Shown here piece by piece: positions 23,397 to 35,843 of a stretch of DNA of 64,000 nt; position 1 is the first letter of the stretch, and every line of letters begins with the position of its first letter. Made by a program: the position numbers and the translations under genes. The stretch is from contig JAAOMT010000289.1 in assembly GCA_016748015.1 (NCBI GenBank), forward strand, positions 569,639 to 633,638, given 5' to 3'. The notes beneath the pieces were generated by a model. It searched no databases, was not told the DNA's origin, and saw only the letters and a list, made by a program, of their open reading frames with translations. This stretch comes from Geosiphon pyriformis. Its lineage: Eukaryota; Glomeromycota; Glomeromycetes; Archaeosporales; Geosiphonaceae.

Positions 23397-26300
23397 CTGA
23401 TTTGATTTAAAAGATTGCCACGTGTAATGTCAAAGGTATGAACAATAGTGCAAAGCAGTTGGACATTGTACATTGGCATAAAAACATGAACAATTTGGTT
23501 TCCATTGTTACTGAAACAAAATTGAAGGGAAAGGTTTGTTCTTAGATCACTGATAAGTTTGATAGAGTTTGCATTTTCACTTCTGATTCAGATTCTAGTC
23601 ACATAAGATCTGGTGTTGCAATTATTATGAACTCATCTTTGGCGAAGCATATGTGCAAGGTTCTGAAGGTGCCTGGTCAACTCCTGTTGGTGAAATTGCT
23701 TTTCAAAAACAGACTCTCTGTTTCCATTTTGGGGCTATATGCTGGTGCATCTTTGACAGTTCATTTTTCTCAAGCTGATGAAATTAATTCTCTCATTGCT
23801 AGAGCTGTAAATGAATTCTCTTTTGTTATTCTTGGTGGTGACTTTAATAAAGATGGATTTCACAAGTGCATCAGTTTCAGGAAGTGCTTTGATTTGGGTT
23901 TAGTCAACTCTCTGGGTGAGAGCTCTCTTGCTAAGTCACCAACTTGGTGCAATTCTCGTGGTGTTGCCAAGATTATCAATTATATGTTTCTTTCTTCTAA
24001 CTTGATTAATGCAATTGTGGATCATGGCATGTTGAGTGTTGATGAATTTTTTGACACTGATCATAAGGCTGTTTATGTTTCTGTGGATCTGGGTGGTTTG
24101 TTGGATGCAAGGCTTTTCTCGATACATAAGCAGGCCAACAGAAATCACTGGAAGTTTGATGTCAAGGATGTGATTGAGTTGAAGTGGGCTGAATTTAGGG
24201 ATGGTACAGCTGCTAATGCCTCTATGTTCTCAGATGCATTTGTTGCAGCTGGGAAATTTTTGGATTTGGATGCGATGTGGGACATTATTCGCAAAATTAT
24301 GGTTCTTTCAGCAAGTGGAACTTTCAAGAAAAAATGGTTCAAAGGTTTTGATAGCATTTTCAATAAGGTGTCTTTTAGATTTCATAAGCTAGAGTTGCTG
24401 GTTTCTAAGCTGGTAAAGACTTCCCGTTTGACATCTGGAGGTAATTTTGCTCTATTGTTGGATACATGGGACAGGCTTGACTCTACTGGCACTTTGCCAG
24501 TGAAGTCTCTGTTCCTTTCAGGGTCTGGTTTTGATGGTATTTGCTCTAAGCTGGCTAAGGCAAGAAAGTCTTACTGTTCTTCCAAGATGCTGGAATCTAA
24601 GCATGCTGAGGAATCTCATATAAGACAGGCCATTGAGAGTAAGATGGAGAGCTTTGAGTTAGACAAGGATCATATTATCAGAAGTGTTTTGGAGTGTCTA
24701 TTTTACAAGGTAGTGTTGGATCATTTGGTAGTAGATAGTAAGTTGGTTTTGGAACCTAAGCTGGTTAAATCTAAGATAGATAAGATTATGGAGGGATAGA
24801 CTAGGAGGCGGTTGGTGGTTTTGGACTTCTCTGATAATTGGAGATGCCAATTTTGGCCTTTGGACTACGTTTTTGATGGTGCTTTCTCTGGTGTTATGGA
24901 ATCAATTAGTTTTGGTGAAATGTTCAGTGTCATTTCATGTTTGCCTGATGGAAAAGCAGCTGGTCTTTCTGGCATCTCTAATGAATTATGGAAGCATTGC
25001 GACAGAGTGGTTCTGAATATGCTTTTGGTGCTTCTAAATCTCTGTCTGGTCTGTGAGTTGGTGTCTGGTCCTTGGAGAGAAGTCTGGGTTTTAATGATTC
25101 CTAAACCCTATGAATAGGAGGGTGTTTTCATGAACACCCATCCTATTGCTTTGATTGAAACAGCCCGCAAGATCCTTTCCAAAATCTTGTCAGACAGGAT
25201 ATCTTTGGCTTACAGTGAGTTTAACATTTTGCGAGGGAACAATTTTTCTGTTTTAAAGGGTATGACACACACAGTCACCCATTTTTGCCATTGGTTTTGT
25301 GGTCGAGGATGTCTTGGAGAAAAACAAGGAGCTGTGGCTGGTTTTACAGGACATGCGAAAAGCGTATGATTCGGTTGGTTGGAAGCATCTTAAGAGGAGT
25401 TTGATCAGGATTAAAATGTGTGACAGGTTCATTAGATTTTTTGATAACATCCACAATAATCGCAGGAACAGGATAATAACTGATTTTGGCTTGACTGATG
25501 GGTATATGGTTTGTGATGATTTGGATTAGGGTGAAGTTTTCTTGCCACTCCTCTGGTGTATTTTTTATGATTTGCTTATGTGTGAGGTGAAGAGACAAGA
25601 GGAGATGTGTGGTTACAGATTGAATTCATATTTCGTTTCCAATACTGGCCATGTGGAAACTCAGGCTGGTTTGATGTCGTTTTTGCGGCTGGTGTTTTTG
25701 TTGATGATACTATCTGAGTTGGTAGCAGCCAGGCCACTACACAACACATTCTGAACATTGCTAGTGAGTTCTTCAGGATTAATGAGATTTCGATTAACAA
25801 TGACAAAACCGTGGCTATTCCCGTCAACTGCCAAGTCGAGACCCTTTACCTGACTGTTAGTGGCTCACCTATCTCCATAGCCAAAAAGGGCGAACTTTAT
25901 CATTATTTTGGTATTTTTTTGTCCTTTAATGGTCTTTCAGTGCCCAGCTTGGCCAAGGCCTACTTAGATGTCCAATTTTTTGTCAACCTTGTTCTGAAGA
26001 AGGCCATCTCAGATAAGCAATTCAGTTATTTAGTTTCTGTGGTGCTGTTCCCTATCATTAGCTATAGAACTCAGTTCAGTTTTGTTCTTGTTAGTGTGTG
26101 TAATAAATAGGATGCTCTGATTCGCAAAGGCTTGAAGTCTAAGTCTGAACTGCCACTTGATTTCCTCAATGATGCATTTCATCATTCTTTCTTGTATGGT
26201 TTAAAAACTTTTGAACAAATTCAGGCAGAGAGCAAATTGGCCTCCGTCATTGCTTTTGCAAATTCAGTTGGTATTTTAGGCTGCTTATTTTCTTACAGGT

Positions 26301-28080
26301 CTCATGACCTCCAAGTTCTCAGCTGGTGTCTCTGTCATCTCTTGCTGTTTCTGGCTCGTGTTAGTGTCAGTTTTTCAAATAATTTTTTAGCAGGTGTGGT
26401 TCGTATTTTCTCTGGATGTGATCTGTTTCTGGGCAGATCTCTGGCCTGTGCTTTCTGTTATCGGGGTAGTACTCCTATGTCTCTCATTCTTGGTGAAGTC
26501 AATTTTCTAAGATGTGTCCCTTTGCTTAAGTGATATAGTATCGCTTTTGTGAAACAATTACAAGATCAAAATAGTGTTGTTTTCAGTTGGCAGATGTTCA
26601 AGCATTGGAAGAGATTAGACCCCCGTGGCCCAGTTTCTTTCTGGTTTGATCTTTCTGTGTGTTTTCTTGGTGGTGTTGCTTCTCTTCCTATATGCTCCTC
26701 TCTTGTGACAAATGCTGCTCTGTTTGATGTTCATTAATCTCACGATTTTGGTGTTATCTGTAACAATCTGTCGGTCACTAATGCTACCCACCTTTTTGTA
26801 TACACGAATGAGTCTCTGAGTGGTTTGGGGACTGTTGCCATGAAAGCTGGGGCTGTGGTATTTTTTGAGAACATTGAATCTGGTTTGGGTGTGAGGGTGT
26901 CTGGTTTGGTTTCTTCTATTATGTCTGAATTGCAGGCCATTGCTTTGGCTCTTGAGTGTGTTCCTTCTTCTTAGACAGTTGATTTGTACTCGGATAGCCA
27001 AGTAGCCTTGGATGTGTGCAAATCAGAATTGTTGTTGGCTCATTCAGACTTTAGGAATCATTGTTGGATAGAGCATCGCCATATTGCTAATGTAGTTTGT
27101 TATAAGAATTTGAATGTGAATTGGATTAAAGTCAAGGGTCATTCAGGCATATCAGGCAATGAGCGTGCAGATGAGCTTGCTAAGGATGTGGTACTCTCAA
27201 CTTGGCATTTGCCACATTTGGTTAGTGAACATTTTCTGAGGGCTGGGGGTAATATGGTTTCTGGTAATTCTAAGCACTTGGTTCGTGATGTGTTTTAGTC
27301 TATTTTTTGTGCACATTGAAGGTTGGCTCTGGTTTCCGGGTCTTGGCGGCTGGTTTGCATGACAGTGTTAACTGGTCTAAGTCTTCCATGGTTTGGCACC
27401 CTGATTCTCATTTGGCTGCTGGTTTTATTAGTGCACGTACTGTTTGTCTTCAGACATACTTTATAAAATCTCTTCATTATCGGCTTCCTGTCGCTGTACG
27501 TAAGTATTTGTATGATAGGTGCTACCTCAGTGTGGTGTGTTTGTTCTGTGGTGATGTAGAATTTTTGGACCATGTTTTCATTTGTCCTTTCGAGGCTTTT
27601 GGTCATGTTCGGTTTTTGGATACTCATGCGTCTCTTTGGGAAGTGCGATCTGGCCTCTCTCATTCTATTTCGTGTGTCTCGCAGTTGTTGGCCTCTTGTT
27701 CTTCCAATGCAACAATTAGTACTACTCTGTGTAAGGGCTTTGCTTTTGATGATTGGTACTGTGAATCCTTTTTGGTCTTTAAAGAAGCTAAGGTTGTGGT
27801 TTTAAATATTGTGTTTTTTGTACACAAGTTTTGCCTCGCATTTCGAGATGAATTTTGGCTAGTCCGCGCCAAACACTAAGCTTTTATGGAAAAGAATAGG
27901 CTCATTCCTTGTGATAACTCCATTTCTGCCCTGGTTCCTGGTTTACCTGCAGTGCTTTCAGCTGGTATGGTCAGATTGTTGGGTGTCATTGAGGCTTTTG
28001 GTGTTAGTTTTGGTTTTTGTAAATCTCGTTTGTTTTTTTCAGGTATAGGGAATTTAGTCTCTGTTAAGATAGATGTGTAG
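23393..28080 (+). pseudogene. LINE ORF2: AP-like endonuclease, reverse transcriptase, RNase H, CCHC finger; broken
   Basis: Endonuclease: TCNVKGMN, SIVTETKL, GGDFNKDGFHKC and FFDTDHKAVYV (23411-24100). RT: SGISNELWKH, PIALIETARKILSKILSDRI, LQDMRKAYDSVGW, and the catalytic FVDD at about 25695. RNase H (26790-27240): YTNES in place of YTDES, then ELQAIALALE, YSDSQVA and HSGISGNERADELA. A C-terminal finger CLFCGDVEFLDHVFIC is near 27540-27585. In-frame stops include those near 23408, 23545 and 24797 and one near 25115. Frameshifts occur at about 25265-25290 and in a T run at about 25685. A TAA near 27877 precedes the last open stretch, which ends at 28080. Confidence 0.85.
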
Positions 28081-28210
28081 TATTGTTCTGATCGGCCTGA
28101 GTGGCTGGTCATATGTAGAAAATGCATGATTTGCTTCTAGTTTAGATCATTTATGTAATGTATAATCCTAGATTGTGTTTGGACCTCACTCATTAAACAT
28201 AATAAAAAAA

Positions 28211-29780
28211 AAAAATTTAATTAAAAATTTAATTAATCATATTATTAATTTAAAAATTATATAATTAAAAAATATATTAAAGTATAATAATAACAAAAAA
28301 AATTAATTTAAAAACTATAACAAATTTTTAATCTTAAATATAATAAAAACAATTTACAATATTTAATTTTAATAACAATATTTAAAAAAATTTAAAATAC
28401 AAATTTTATAAAAGTAATTTTATAAAATTTTTAATAATTAATTAAAATTAACAAAATTAAACAGAAATTAAAATACAATTTTTTGTTAAGAAAACACTAA
28501 AAATTTATTAATTAAAAATAACTGTATTAAAAAAGTATTATTTTTGTTTAACTTTTATAATAATAATATTAATTAAATATAATTATATTAAATAATATAA
28601 TTAATTTATTATTATTAATATTAAAATTAAAAAAATATATATAATTAATAAACTAAACCTGGTAAAAAAACCAGTATTAAATAAAAAGACTGTTTTAAAA
28701 CAATAGTATTAAATTTAATATTTTAAAAAACATTATTAATATTTTACTAGTAAAAAAATTACTAATTGCTTTAAGTAATAAAAAAATAAAAAAATACAGT
28801 TTTTTGACTTTTTGTTTTAATTATAAACATAAAATTTTTTAAATAAAGAGCTTATATTATTTAATTATAGTTTATTATTATATATTTATAAAGTTTTATA
28901 TATTAAAAAGTTAAAAATAGTAAATATATATTAATTATTTATTGTTAAAAATAATTTTATTTTATTAATTTTTAAACAGTTTAGCTAAAAAATATTTAAG
29001 TATTAATTTAAAATTTAAGTTTTTAAAATATTGTAACCAATTTAAAAATTTAATTTAAAAATTAGATTATATTTATATAAATTAATTTCAATTAAAATTA
29101 TTTTTATGATTGTATTATATTAAGTAATAGTTGGATTGTACTCGTTAAATAAAATAAAATAATTAAAATTATTAATTTATAATATAATAAAATAAATTTT
29201 CAAAAAAAATTGATTTTGTTAATTATATTTTAGATAAAAAAAATTTTAGCAATTGTATTTATTTTAAGTGTAAATTTTTAATTATTATTTAATATATTTT
29301 TAAAAGATGATTTTTTTTATATAATAATATTTTAAATTATTTAAAAAATAAAATTTTTACTAATTTTGTATTTGTTTTATTTCTTTTAACAAGTTTATAT
29401 TAAAAAGATTGGTGTTTGTTTTAATTAATTATACACTATATTAACTAGTATTATTAATTTTATTATTAAAGTAATAATTTTATCATTGTAATATATTACA
29501 TATATTAAGTCTCAAAAATAAGAACATGTTTAAAATTAATGTAAATAATTAAAGATGGCAATTTCAAATCATATGGTGGAGATCATTTATAGTCATCAAA
29601 CAATTTATATAATTTTAAATTGTATCTAGTCTTCCAATTTTAATAATATTAAAAAACTAAACCGTAAATATGTTAGATTAAGTTCTTCTCTTTCACATTT
29701 ACAGTTTAATTTTTTGAATTATATTATAATTTATAAAGTTATTAAAGTTTAAAATTAGCCACTTTTATTATTAATCTTTA
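28211..29780. other. Extremely AT-rich stretch, no gene seen
   Basis: A/T-dominated sequence like 9013-10180, with stops in every frame and no recognisable element. It forms the right edge of the first transposon island. Confidence 0.6.
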
Positions 29781-29839
29781 ATTTTCGGATGCCGATCAAT
29801 CAGATTTTAGCCAATCAGCAATCACTAAAGTCACGTCAC

Positions 29840-29845
29840 CACGTG
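29840..29845. promoter_or_regulatory. CACGTG E-box core
   Basis: In GC-richer flanking sequence that also contains AGCCAATCA (CCAAT-type), between TE block 1 and the small gene ending at 30023. Confidence 0.3.
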
Positions 29846-30022
29846 ATAAATCATCGAAGTATTATCATTTTCAGAAAGGCTTTCAATTAATATTAATCTA
29901 ATCTTTAGATGGTCACTTTTTTATAAAGATATAATATCTCTCGGCCTGCGTGTCTTCTGCTGGTGACACGGCACCATTAACCATGAATATTCCATTCACA
30001 CCACCACCATATTCGGTTGTCA

Positions 30023-30595
30023 TTATTGGAACAGAAACCAGATATCAATATTGTTTACACCAGGCGTCAAAGAAATCGTAAAAGTACTATGAGCGATTGT
30101 CGGAGAATTTGGGAATGTCATTTGCGCTCTATTTGTAACCTTGCGTTATTATAATGTGGATACTTACTTTGAATTCACAAATAACCTTTCAATGATTATA
30201 ATGTTGCGTTTCAAAGAATTGCTTGGATCTAAGAGATATACGAAATCCCCTGTAATAAAGATTTCTGGTTAAATTTAATATTTGAATGATGAATTATACC
30301 AAAGAGAAATATAACGACTAAAATACCTATCGTGTATTCGACCGAATCATGATCTAGTTTTAAAATTGGTTTCCTAGGTTGTAAAAGGAATTTCGATTGT
30401 TGAATATTTCAACAACTTATTAGAATGTGATATATAATAGCTTATCACAATAATCAAGAAACTTACATCAGTTGGTGTTAATTTAAGGGAATCAGATTGG
30501 AATTGAAAGATCTTTGGCTTTACCTTGATTGAGAAAACTGAAGTTGTCTTAAAGCCCATAACCTTGAATAGCTCTTTTTTGTTAGTGTTGTACAT
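30023..30595 (-). CDS. Small spliced gene, unrecognised
   Basis: Exon 1 (30595-30467) starts MYNTNKKELFKVMGF and ends LTPTD before GTAAGT. Later exons in one continuing frame are about 30373-30327 (KPILKLDHDSVEYTIG), 30249-30179 (DFVYLLDPSNSLKRN) and 30139-30023 (VTNRAQMTFPNSP ... SLTPGVNNIDIWFLF, stop). The last three joins agree in phase. The join from exon 1 to exon 2 does not (phase 0 into phase 2), so one boundary is wrong or there is an extra small exon or an indel. The alternation of short hydrophobic strands suggests a beta-rich fold of about 120-130 residues. I do not recognise the family. A CACGTG lies 164 bp upstream of the ATG. Confidence 0.6.
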
Positions 30596-31325
30596 TTTCT
30601 AACGAGTTCGTTTTGATGCAAAAAATGTATGAAACGTATTAGTTCAAGTAGATAAAACCCAGATTTTTTTGTAAAAGCCTAATAAACTTCTTACTTATAA
30701 ATAATATATTAAAAACACATGTATATTAACCAATAAAATTTAATTATATAAATAAAAACACGTGAAGATCGTCATTTAAAATTTCGGACTGATCTACATT
30801 TTTGATGATTATAAATGGTTTGCACCATATAACTACAATTAATTGCAACCAATGTATCACATTTGTAAATTTTATCTTTATTTAAATAACAATAATCAAA
30901 TAATTGAAGAAATGCCTTGCTTTATAAAAACTATTTGAAATGATCAAAAAAAGTAAGTATCAAAAGTATTCACTTTATAAACACATATTTATAAATAGAA
31001 TTGATGTAACCATTTCAGTTATAATTGATATTAGTAAAAATGAAGTTTAAATAGGTAATGAACCAAAAAAACGATCTTTCAATAATTTAATTTACAATGG
31101 GAAATATTTTAGGATATGCCTAAAAAATATCAATTTGCTAATTGAATCGGAAGAAAGTTTCCTACGATAGCAGACTAATTATTTTTATATGGATTAGGGA
31201 ATTGAATTGATGTTGTTAGACATGGAAATGTTTATGAGAGAACTGGTTTCAAAATAAATAAAAACATACCGGTCTAAATCGAAATTCATTAGATTAAATT
31301 AGTGATGAAAATTTCAATTTCAATT
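30596..31325. promoter_or_regulatory. Intergenic region between tandem minus-strand genes
   Basis: It holds the promoter of the small gene ending at 30023 and the 3' flank of the zinc-cluster gene. Notable items are CACGTG at 30759-30764 and a short TTTCAA tandem repeat at about 31310-31337 that overlaps the end of the upstream gene. No ORF is supported. Confidence 0.4.
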
Positions 31326-33298
31326 TCAATTTCGATTTGAATGAAAATAGAAAAAAAGGACCAACATATTATATTTGTCTCTCCGAATAGTAAATGAAAA
31401 GCAGCAGGAAATAACGTTCTGATTATCAGGATCAGGATTTTTCAGCAAACACGATGTTAATACAGCTTTCTGACCTGCGTCAAACGCGATATTACCATAT
31501 TTCTACGAAGAAAATAATCGTTAGTTATTGTAGAAATGGAAAAACCAATTGTGAGGTTATGACTAACCTCCCAATAATTTACAGCAGATTCCTCAGCCAT
31601 CATCTTCGTTGATGCTATAAAAATTAGTATTGCGTCCCGATTCTAAAACTATTCATAGTAGTTAGATTCTAATCACCTCATATATGCAGAGACGCCCGTC
31701 TCGCAGCATTTCAATTGGTACACCAACCAAGGATGCAAATTCTTTATTTCCCTTGTAAATTTCCCCCGTCCTTCTCCATAGACATGCAGGTATTCCCATT
31801 GAGCTAAATACCCTATCATAATCCTATAACATGAAGTTGTTACGTTGTAGGAATTAGGGAAATTTGAAATATTTTTGATAAATCGGAAAAATAAAATAAG
31901 GTGCTGAGAAATAAAAACGTACTAATAAGAGTCGTTCAAACTGTTCTTCAACTAGTACCAAATCGAAATCCATTAAAGATTGGGCCACGGTCCGAAATGC
32001 TGGCCTGAAAGTACCCAAAGAACTCAATATTCTTTGACGATTCATATTAGTCATGCTGTGTAATATTAAAAATTCAGACTCAACGTCGGAAAACTAAAAG
32101 AGAGCTTACAAAAAAGGTTGATTATCTAAACATACTTGTTTTCCATATATTGTTGTAATCTCGCGTATCCTTTTACATAATTATAAGGTTTTAAGAAGCC
32201 TGCTTCAAATTTTGCATTAATGACCTGTGTTAAACGCGCTTCAGATGTGCCATCAGAGGGATCGGCGGCAATGAGAAAGAATTTTTCTGAGACATTATTT
32301 GGAGTTCCATCCAAGTTAAAAAGGGCCTGTTGATTCCCATCCACATTGTCAAGGAAATCGCTATTAAAAATAAAGTCGGCTAGGCATAAATGCAGGAAAT
32401 CAAATGCTAATCAAACGGGAAAGCAAAAATTGAATCGAAATTTTTAAATTCTTACCTGATAACGGTAAATTCATTTCCCATTTGAGCGCTGGCGAATCGC
32501 AAAGGAGTCTGAGGTATAGGAGAATAAGCTGCCATCTGACCAAAAGCTTTGATTTGCGCGTCGTTGGAATATTAGGACTAAAACTCTATTTTGACTTGAA
32601 CTTAGATTGAGTCTATACCTTCAGCAGACACAGAAGGCAGGGCTATAAGATTCGCAGTTATCTGAGGGTGACCTCCGGTTATTTGGGATGCCCCATGGGG
32701 GGTTTTGGGTTCGTCATGGCAAAGATGGCCTATACTACGCTTAATGCAACGTTGACAAGGACGGCCTTTAGAATTTAAGATATGAAAATAACCAATTTGT
32801 TGGTAGTTCCTAGTTCAAATACCAAAGATAAAGGTTCAAAATATATTTACCATCATCACAAGTCATATGTGACCTTCGACAATATACACATGCTATGTAC
32901 GGAAGCAAATGAAAGAAAATTAGATATATCTTACAAGTAAATCTAGCATAAAACAAAAAATTTAATATAGTACCATGGGTAACTTTTCTACGCTTTGGGC
33001 CTGCTCTTTTTTTCTTGGTGTCGTTAGGATCTTTCTGTCCAGCTGATGTGTCGCCACCCTGAGACTCGGATTCAGCTTTGATTGAAGGTTCGGATAAACT
33101 TACTTGAGCATTTTGAGATGATATAGATTGCTGGGTTTGAGTTGGTGAGACACTCTGTTGACATGGAATACTGTTCACAGAATAAAACTTTTCTGTCTGC
33201 AAAGTGGGAATTTCCTTGTTGTTAGTAGTAATGGTAGTAGTAGTTGTAGTAGTACTAGTAGTAGTAGCAGCTGTAGTAGCATTCGCAGTTGTATTCAT
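31326..33298 (-). CDS. ERT1: Zn(II)2Cys6 transcription factor with PAS domain, Ert1/AcuK family
   Basis: A nuclear regulator of the family that controls gluconeogenesis and carbon-source genes in ascomycetes. The zinc cluster is split by introns: ACVYCRRSHMTCDD then GRPCQRCIKRSIGHLCHD gives six cysteines. Downstream are the family block FEAGFLKPYNYVKGYARLQQ and a PAS-type region (SSMGIPACLWRRTGEIYKGN ... GVPIEMLRDGRLCIYE). Exons: 33298-32974, 32892-32851, 32765-32619, 32546-32456, 32360-32136, 32055-31923, 31823-31677, 31603-31568, 31502-31326. The sum is 1323 nt, or 440 residues, with all phases consistent. The N-terminus has a Thr/Asn homopolymer coded by a GTA/GTT microsatellite. The last ~12 residues do not match the usual C-terminus, so the 3' exon may differ. 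AcuM/Rds2 paralogues have the same layout. Confidence 0.86.
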
Positions 33299-33439
33299 CG
33301 ACGTTAACTTATGATTTCCGCTCTTTAATCAGTTATATATATATATAAACTCCTGCTTTTTACAGAATGAAAGTAAAAGATAAAGAACAAAAATAATTTA
33401 TAGCCCACACCGAAAATTTTTTGCTACCAATAAAAATAC
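33299..33439 (-). promoter_or_regulatory. Remaining native promoter of the Ert1-like gene
   Basis: Only 141 bp lie between the ATG and the LTR of element C. A TATATATATATA run is present near 33335-33350. The host sequence that was upstream before the insertion now starts at 61183. Confidence 0.5.
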
Positions 33440-34155
33440 TGTTACGGTTGAAACTTATACTTCTTATTAATTATCACATGTATTAGCCATTGATGTCATA
33501 TAAATTAGCCACTCTATTTTTAGAAAGTGATCATTGACCTGATCAATGACCTGATCATTGACTTGATCATTGACCTGATCATTAACCTAGTCATTGACCT
33601 GATTATTGACCACTTTTGATAGCTATATAAGCAATAAATCTCTTAGCTGTAGAAAAGCATGTAAGAATCAGATGTAAGAATCAAAGAAAGAAAAGAAATA
33701 AAATAACAACTTTCATCTTAATTATTCTCTTATTGCTAATTTTCCTTTCCTTATTTTCAAGTATTTGAACATCTTAGGATAAAAAATTACTTGTTGGTTA
33801 TTCCTTACCCTTTTCCTGAAATGTGTAATTGTAACATTTGAAGATTATTGAATAAAACATGACTGAAGAATACATCTGATACCTGATATTGAATTCTAAG
33901 AGTGCTAACATAAGGCATAGAATTATACCAGGCATGATTATTTGTTAATAGTACAGACTATCCCTCTACCTTTAAATTCCCTGGTTATCTTTTGAAAAAT
34001 ACAGTGACTAAGATATTTTATAAGACTGATCTCACACATTGAATCTATACTTATTCAATTCATTCTTTGAAGTTGAAATCTCTTTGATTATTTCCATTAT
34101 TCTACAATCTTGTTCTCCCTTGCTATCTGTTAGCTTATTACTTCAACTTGTAACA
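33440..34155 (+). repeat. 5' LTR of C
   Basis: 716 bp. U3 contains seven 12-bp repeats (33529-33612) directly upstream of a TATATAA box (33624-33630). The partner LTR is 752 bp; the 36-bp difference equals three repeat units. Confidence 0.92.
33529..33612 (+). repeat. 12-bp tandem repeat, 7 units, in C 5' LTR
   Basis: Unit GATCATTGACCT, contiguous, with few substitutions, all transitions except the AGTC unit. It sits just 5' of the TATA box, so an enhancer-like role in the LTR promoter is plausible. Confidence 0.9.
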
Positions 34156-34161
34156 TAAAAG

Positions 34162-34179
34162 TGGTGCTCTTTGTAAGGT
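34162..34179 (+). other. Primer-binding site of C
   Basis: TGGTGCTCTTTGTAAGGT begins six bases after the LTR. It starts with TGG, complementary to a tRNA CCA end, and shares TGGTGCTC with elements A and B. Confidence 0.65.
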
Positions 34180-34259
34180 TGTCAAAATCCACTTTGTTTT
34201 CTATTGTATAGGTGATTATTCATACTTGTTACAACAATCAGAAAAACACTTTGAAGCAC

Positions 34260-35740
34260 ACAACAAAAATAATTTAGACTTTATTAAACTCAATTCTTTG
34301 CTCTTCTGCTTGATTTGCTTCCTCATTAAAAAACAATCTAGTAGACAATTCCAAGACTTTTAGAACTGGTTCCTGAATGAGCACTTAGCTGAAATTTACA
34401 CAGCCTATACAACTTATTACTTTGATCAAGCTTACTTTGAAGACAACTTTAAAGAAAGAAACAACAGCATCAATTAGCTTTTATATTTTACAACCTTTGA
34501 ACAACAGCCTCCTGATTTCAAATATCTGAACTATTAAATTTATACCTGGATTGCTGCTCATCAATTAACTAAAATTCCTCTTGAAACAGAAGAAGAAAGC
34601 TATTAAACTATTCCTGTTTTTGATCTCTTTTCAAGTAAATCAGATCATTCTACTCAAACAGTAACTCTTAAACCAATGATTAATAATCCTATGCAACAAA
34701 ACATTCTGATTGCTCTTCAAGACATAAAAACTGGTTTGAGAAGAAGAAACAACACTCCATTATCCTTGTTTAGAGATAATACACAAGATTCAATTGAATG
34801 GCTGAATGATTTTGAAAAAGCTGCCACAGCCAACCAATATGATAATAAATACAAGTTCCAAATCATTGATGGCTATTTTCAAGACTTTTCTGCTACTTGG
34901 TTTTCACAAGAAACCAATACCAATGCTCAGCAAAAAATTATTAAATGGGCATCAGCAAATGCTAGAGAAGACAACACCTCTTTTACTACTCAGTTTGAAA
35001 TGAAATTTAGAACTTCTATTTTAATATCCAAATGACATATAGAATTAGAAAAAAAAACCCAAGGTTTTGGTAAAGCTGTAACTGAATATGCAAAAGCAAT
35101 CAAAAAATTAATCAAGCAAATAGATTTTGAAAGAAACTAAACAGAAGAACAGAAAACTCATTTCTTTATAAAAAAATTGAGAACTGATTTTTCATATGCT
35201 CTTTGGTTTTTTCTGGCCCTAAAAGACAATCTCACAATAGATATGACTGTTGAACTAGCTCAACAAATTGAAAACAATCAAAGAATACACTTGGAATTCA
35301 CACTTTTAGTTTTTGCTTCTGCTCCTGTTATGGCCCCTGCTTCTTAAATGACTACCATTTCTTTCACTGCCCAAACTCCAGATCCCAATTAACAATTAAT
35401 AGATAGACTTACAACCAATTTTGCTTGGTTATTAGAACTTTTAGCTCAAGCAGTCAGAAAAAATTAACAAACTTAAAGACCCAGATTTGAACTTCATTTT
35501 AATCAGTCTCAGCAATTCTCTTATTAAAGACAACAAAATTGTGCCCCACCTATATGTTATCATTGTGGATTAACTGGATATTTTTTCAGAGATTGCAACA
35601 ATCTTTCTCTACCTTCTCCAGCTCCCAGAAACAATGACAATCAAAATAACAGAATTATTAACAACAATGTCCTCAATTAAAGACCCAATCATGTCAACAT
35701 CAATTTCTTTGGAAAGGATCTCTTAGTTGAAGCCACTGTT
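34260..35740 (+). pseudogene. Gag of element C
   Basis: Capsid-like region with stops. The longest open part (34676-35035) includes SIEWLNDFEKAATANQYDNK, typical of Ty3/gypsy retrotransposon Gag. A zinc knuckle CYHCGLTGYFFRDC (near 35555-35600) has Tyr where the zinc-binding His belongs, a C-to-T change. Confidence 0.75.
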
Positions 35741-35843
35741 TATTAGTCTTTAAACTAATAAGCATACCTCCAAAGGGTGAGAATACAAGCCAACCAAAAA
35801 AAACTCTTTTTATGCTTTTAACCTAATTGATAATAACCATAAT

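Larger units (their letters stand above)
21470..28210 (+). mobile_element. LINE with endonuclease, RT and RNase H (Tad/I-type layout), inactivated
   Basis: A two-ORF non-LTR retrotransposon: ORF1 (RNA-binding, zinc knuckle) and ORF2 (endonuclease-RT-RNase H-CCHC). It ends in a 3' UTR and an A-rich tail (about 28200-28211). In-frame stops, two frameshifts in RT and a lost RNase H aspartate show it is dead. I cannot fix the 5' end or a target duplication because both flanks are A/T runs; 21470 is where non-A/T sequence begins. Confidence 0.85.

Noticed and set aside
21606-28080. Reassigned stop codons (TAA/TAG = Gln), because nearly all in-frame stops in the LINE and in A2 Gag fall at expected Gln positions.
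   Set aside because: Host genes here use CAA/CAG for Gln and end at TAA or TGA. Trp positions are also hit (TGG to TAG/TGA) and catalytic Asp codons read Asn. C-to-T decay explains all of these together.
29912-30022. 36-codon minus-strand frame just past the stop of the small gene, ending YYIFIKK.
   Set aside because: It is in a different frame from the gene and follows an in-frame stop. I see no splice site joining it, so it is more likely 3' UTR.
33529-33612. CRISPR-like short repeats.
   Set aside because: The 12-bp units are contiguous with no spacers, lie in an LTR promoter and occur in both LTRs of one element, in a eukaryotic context.
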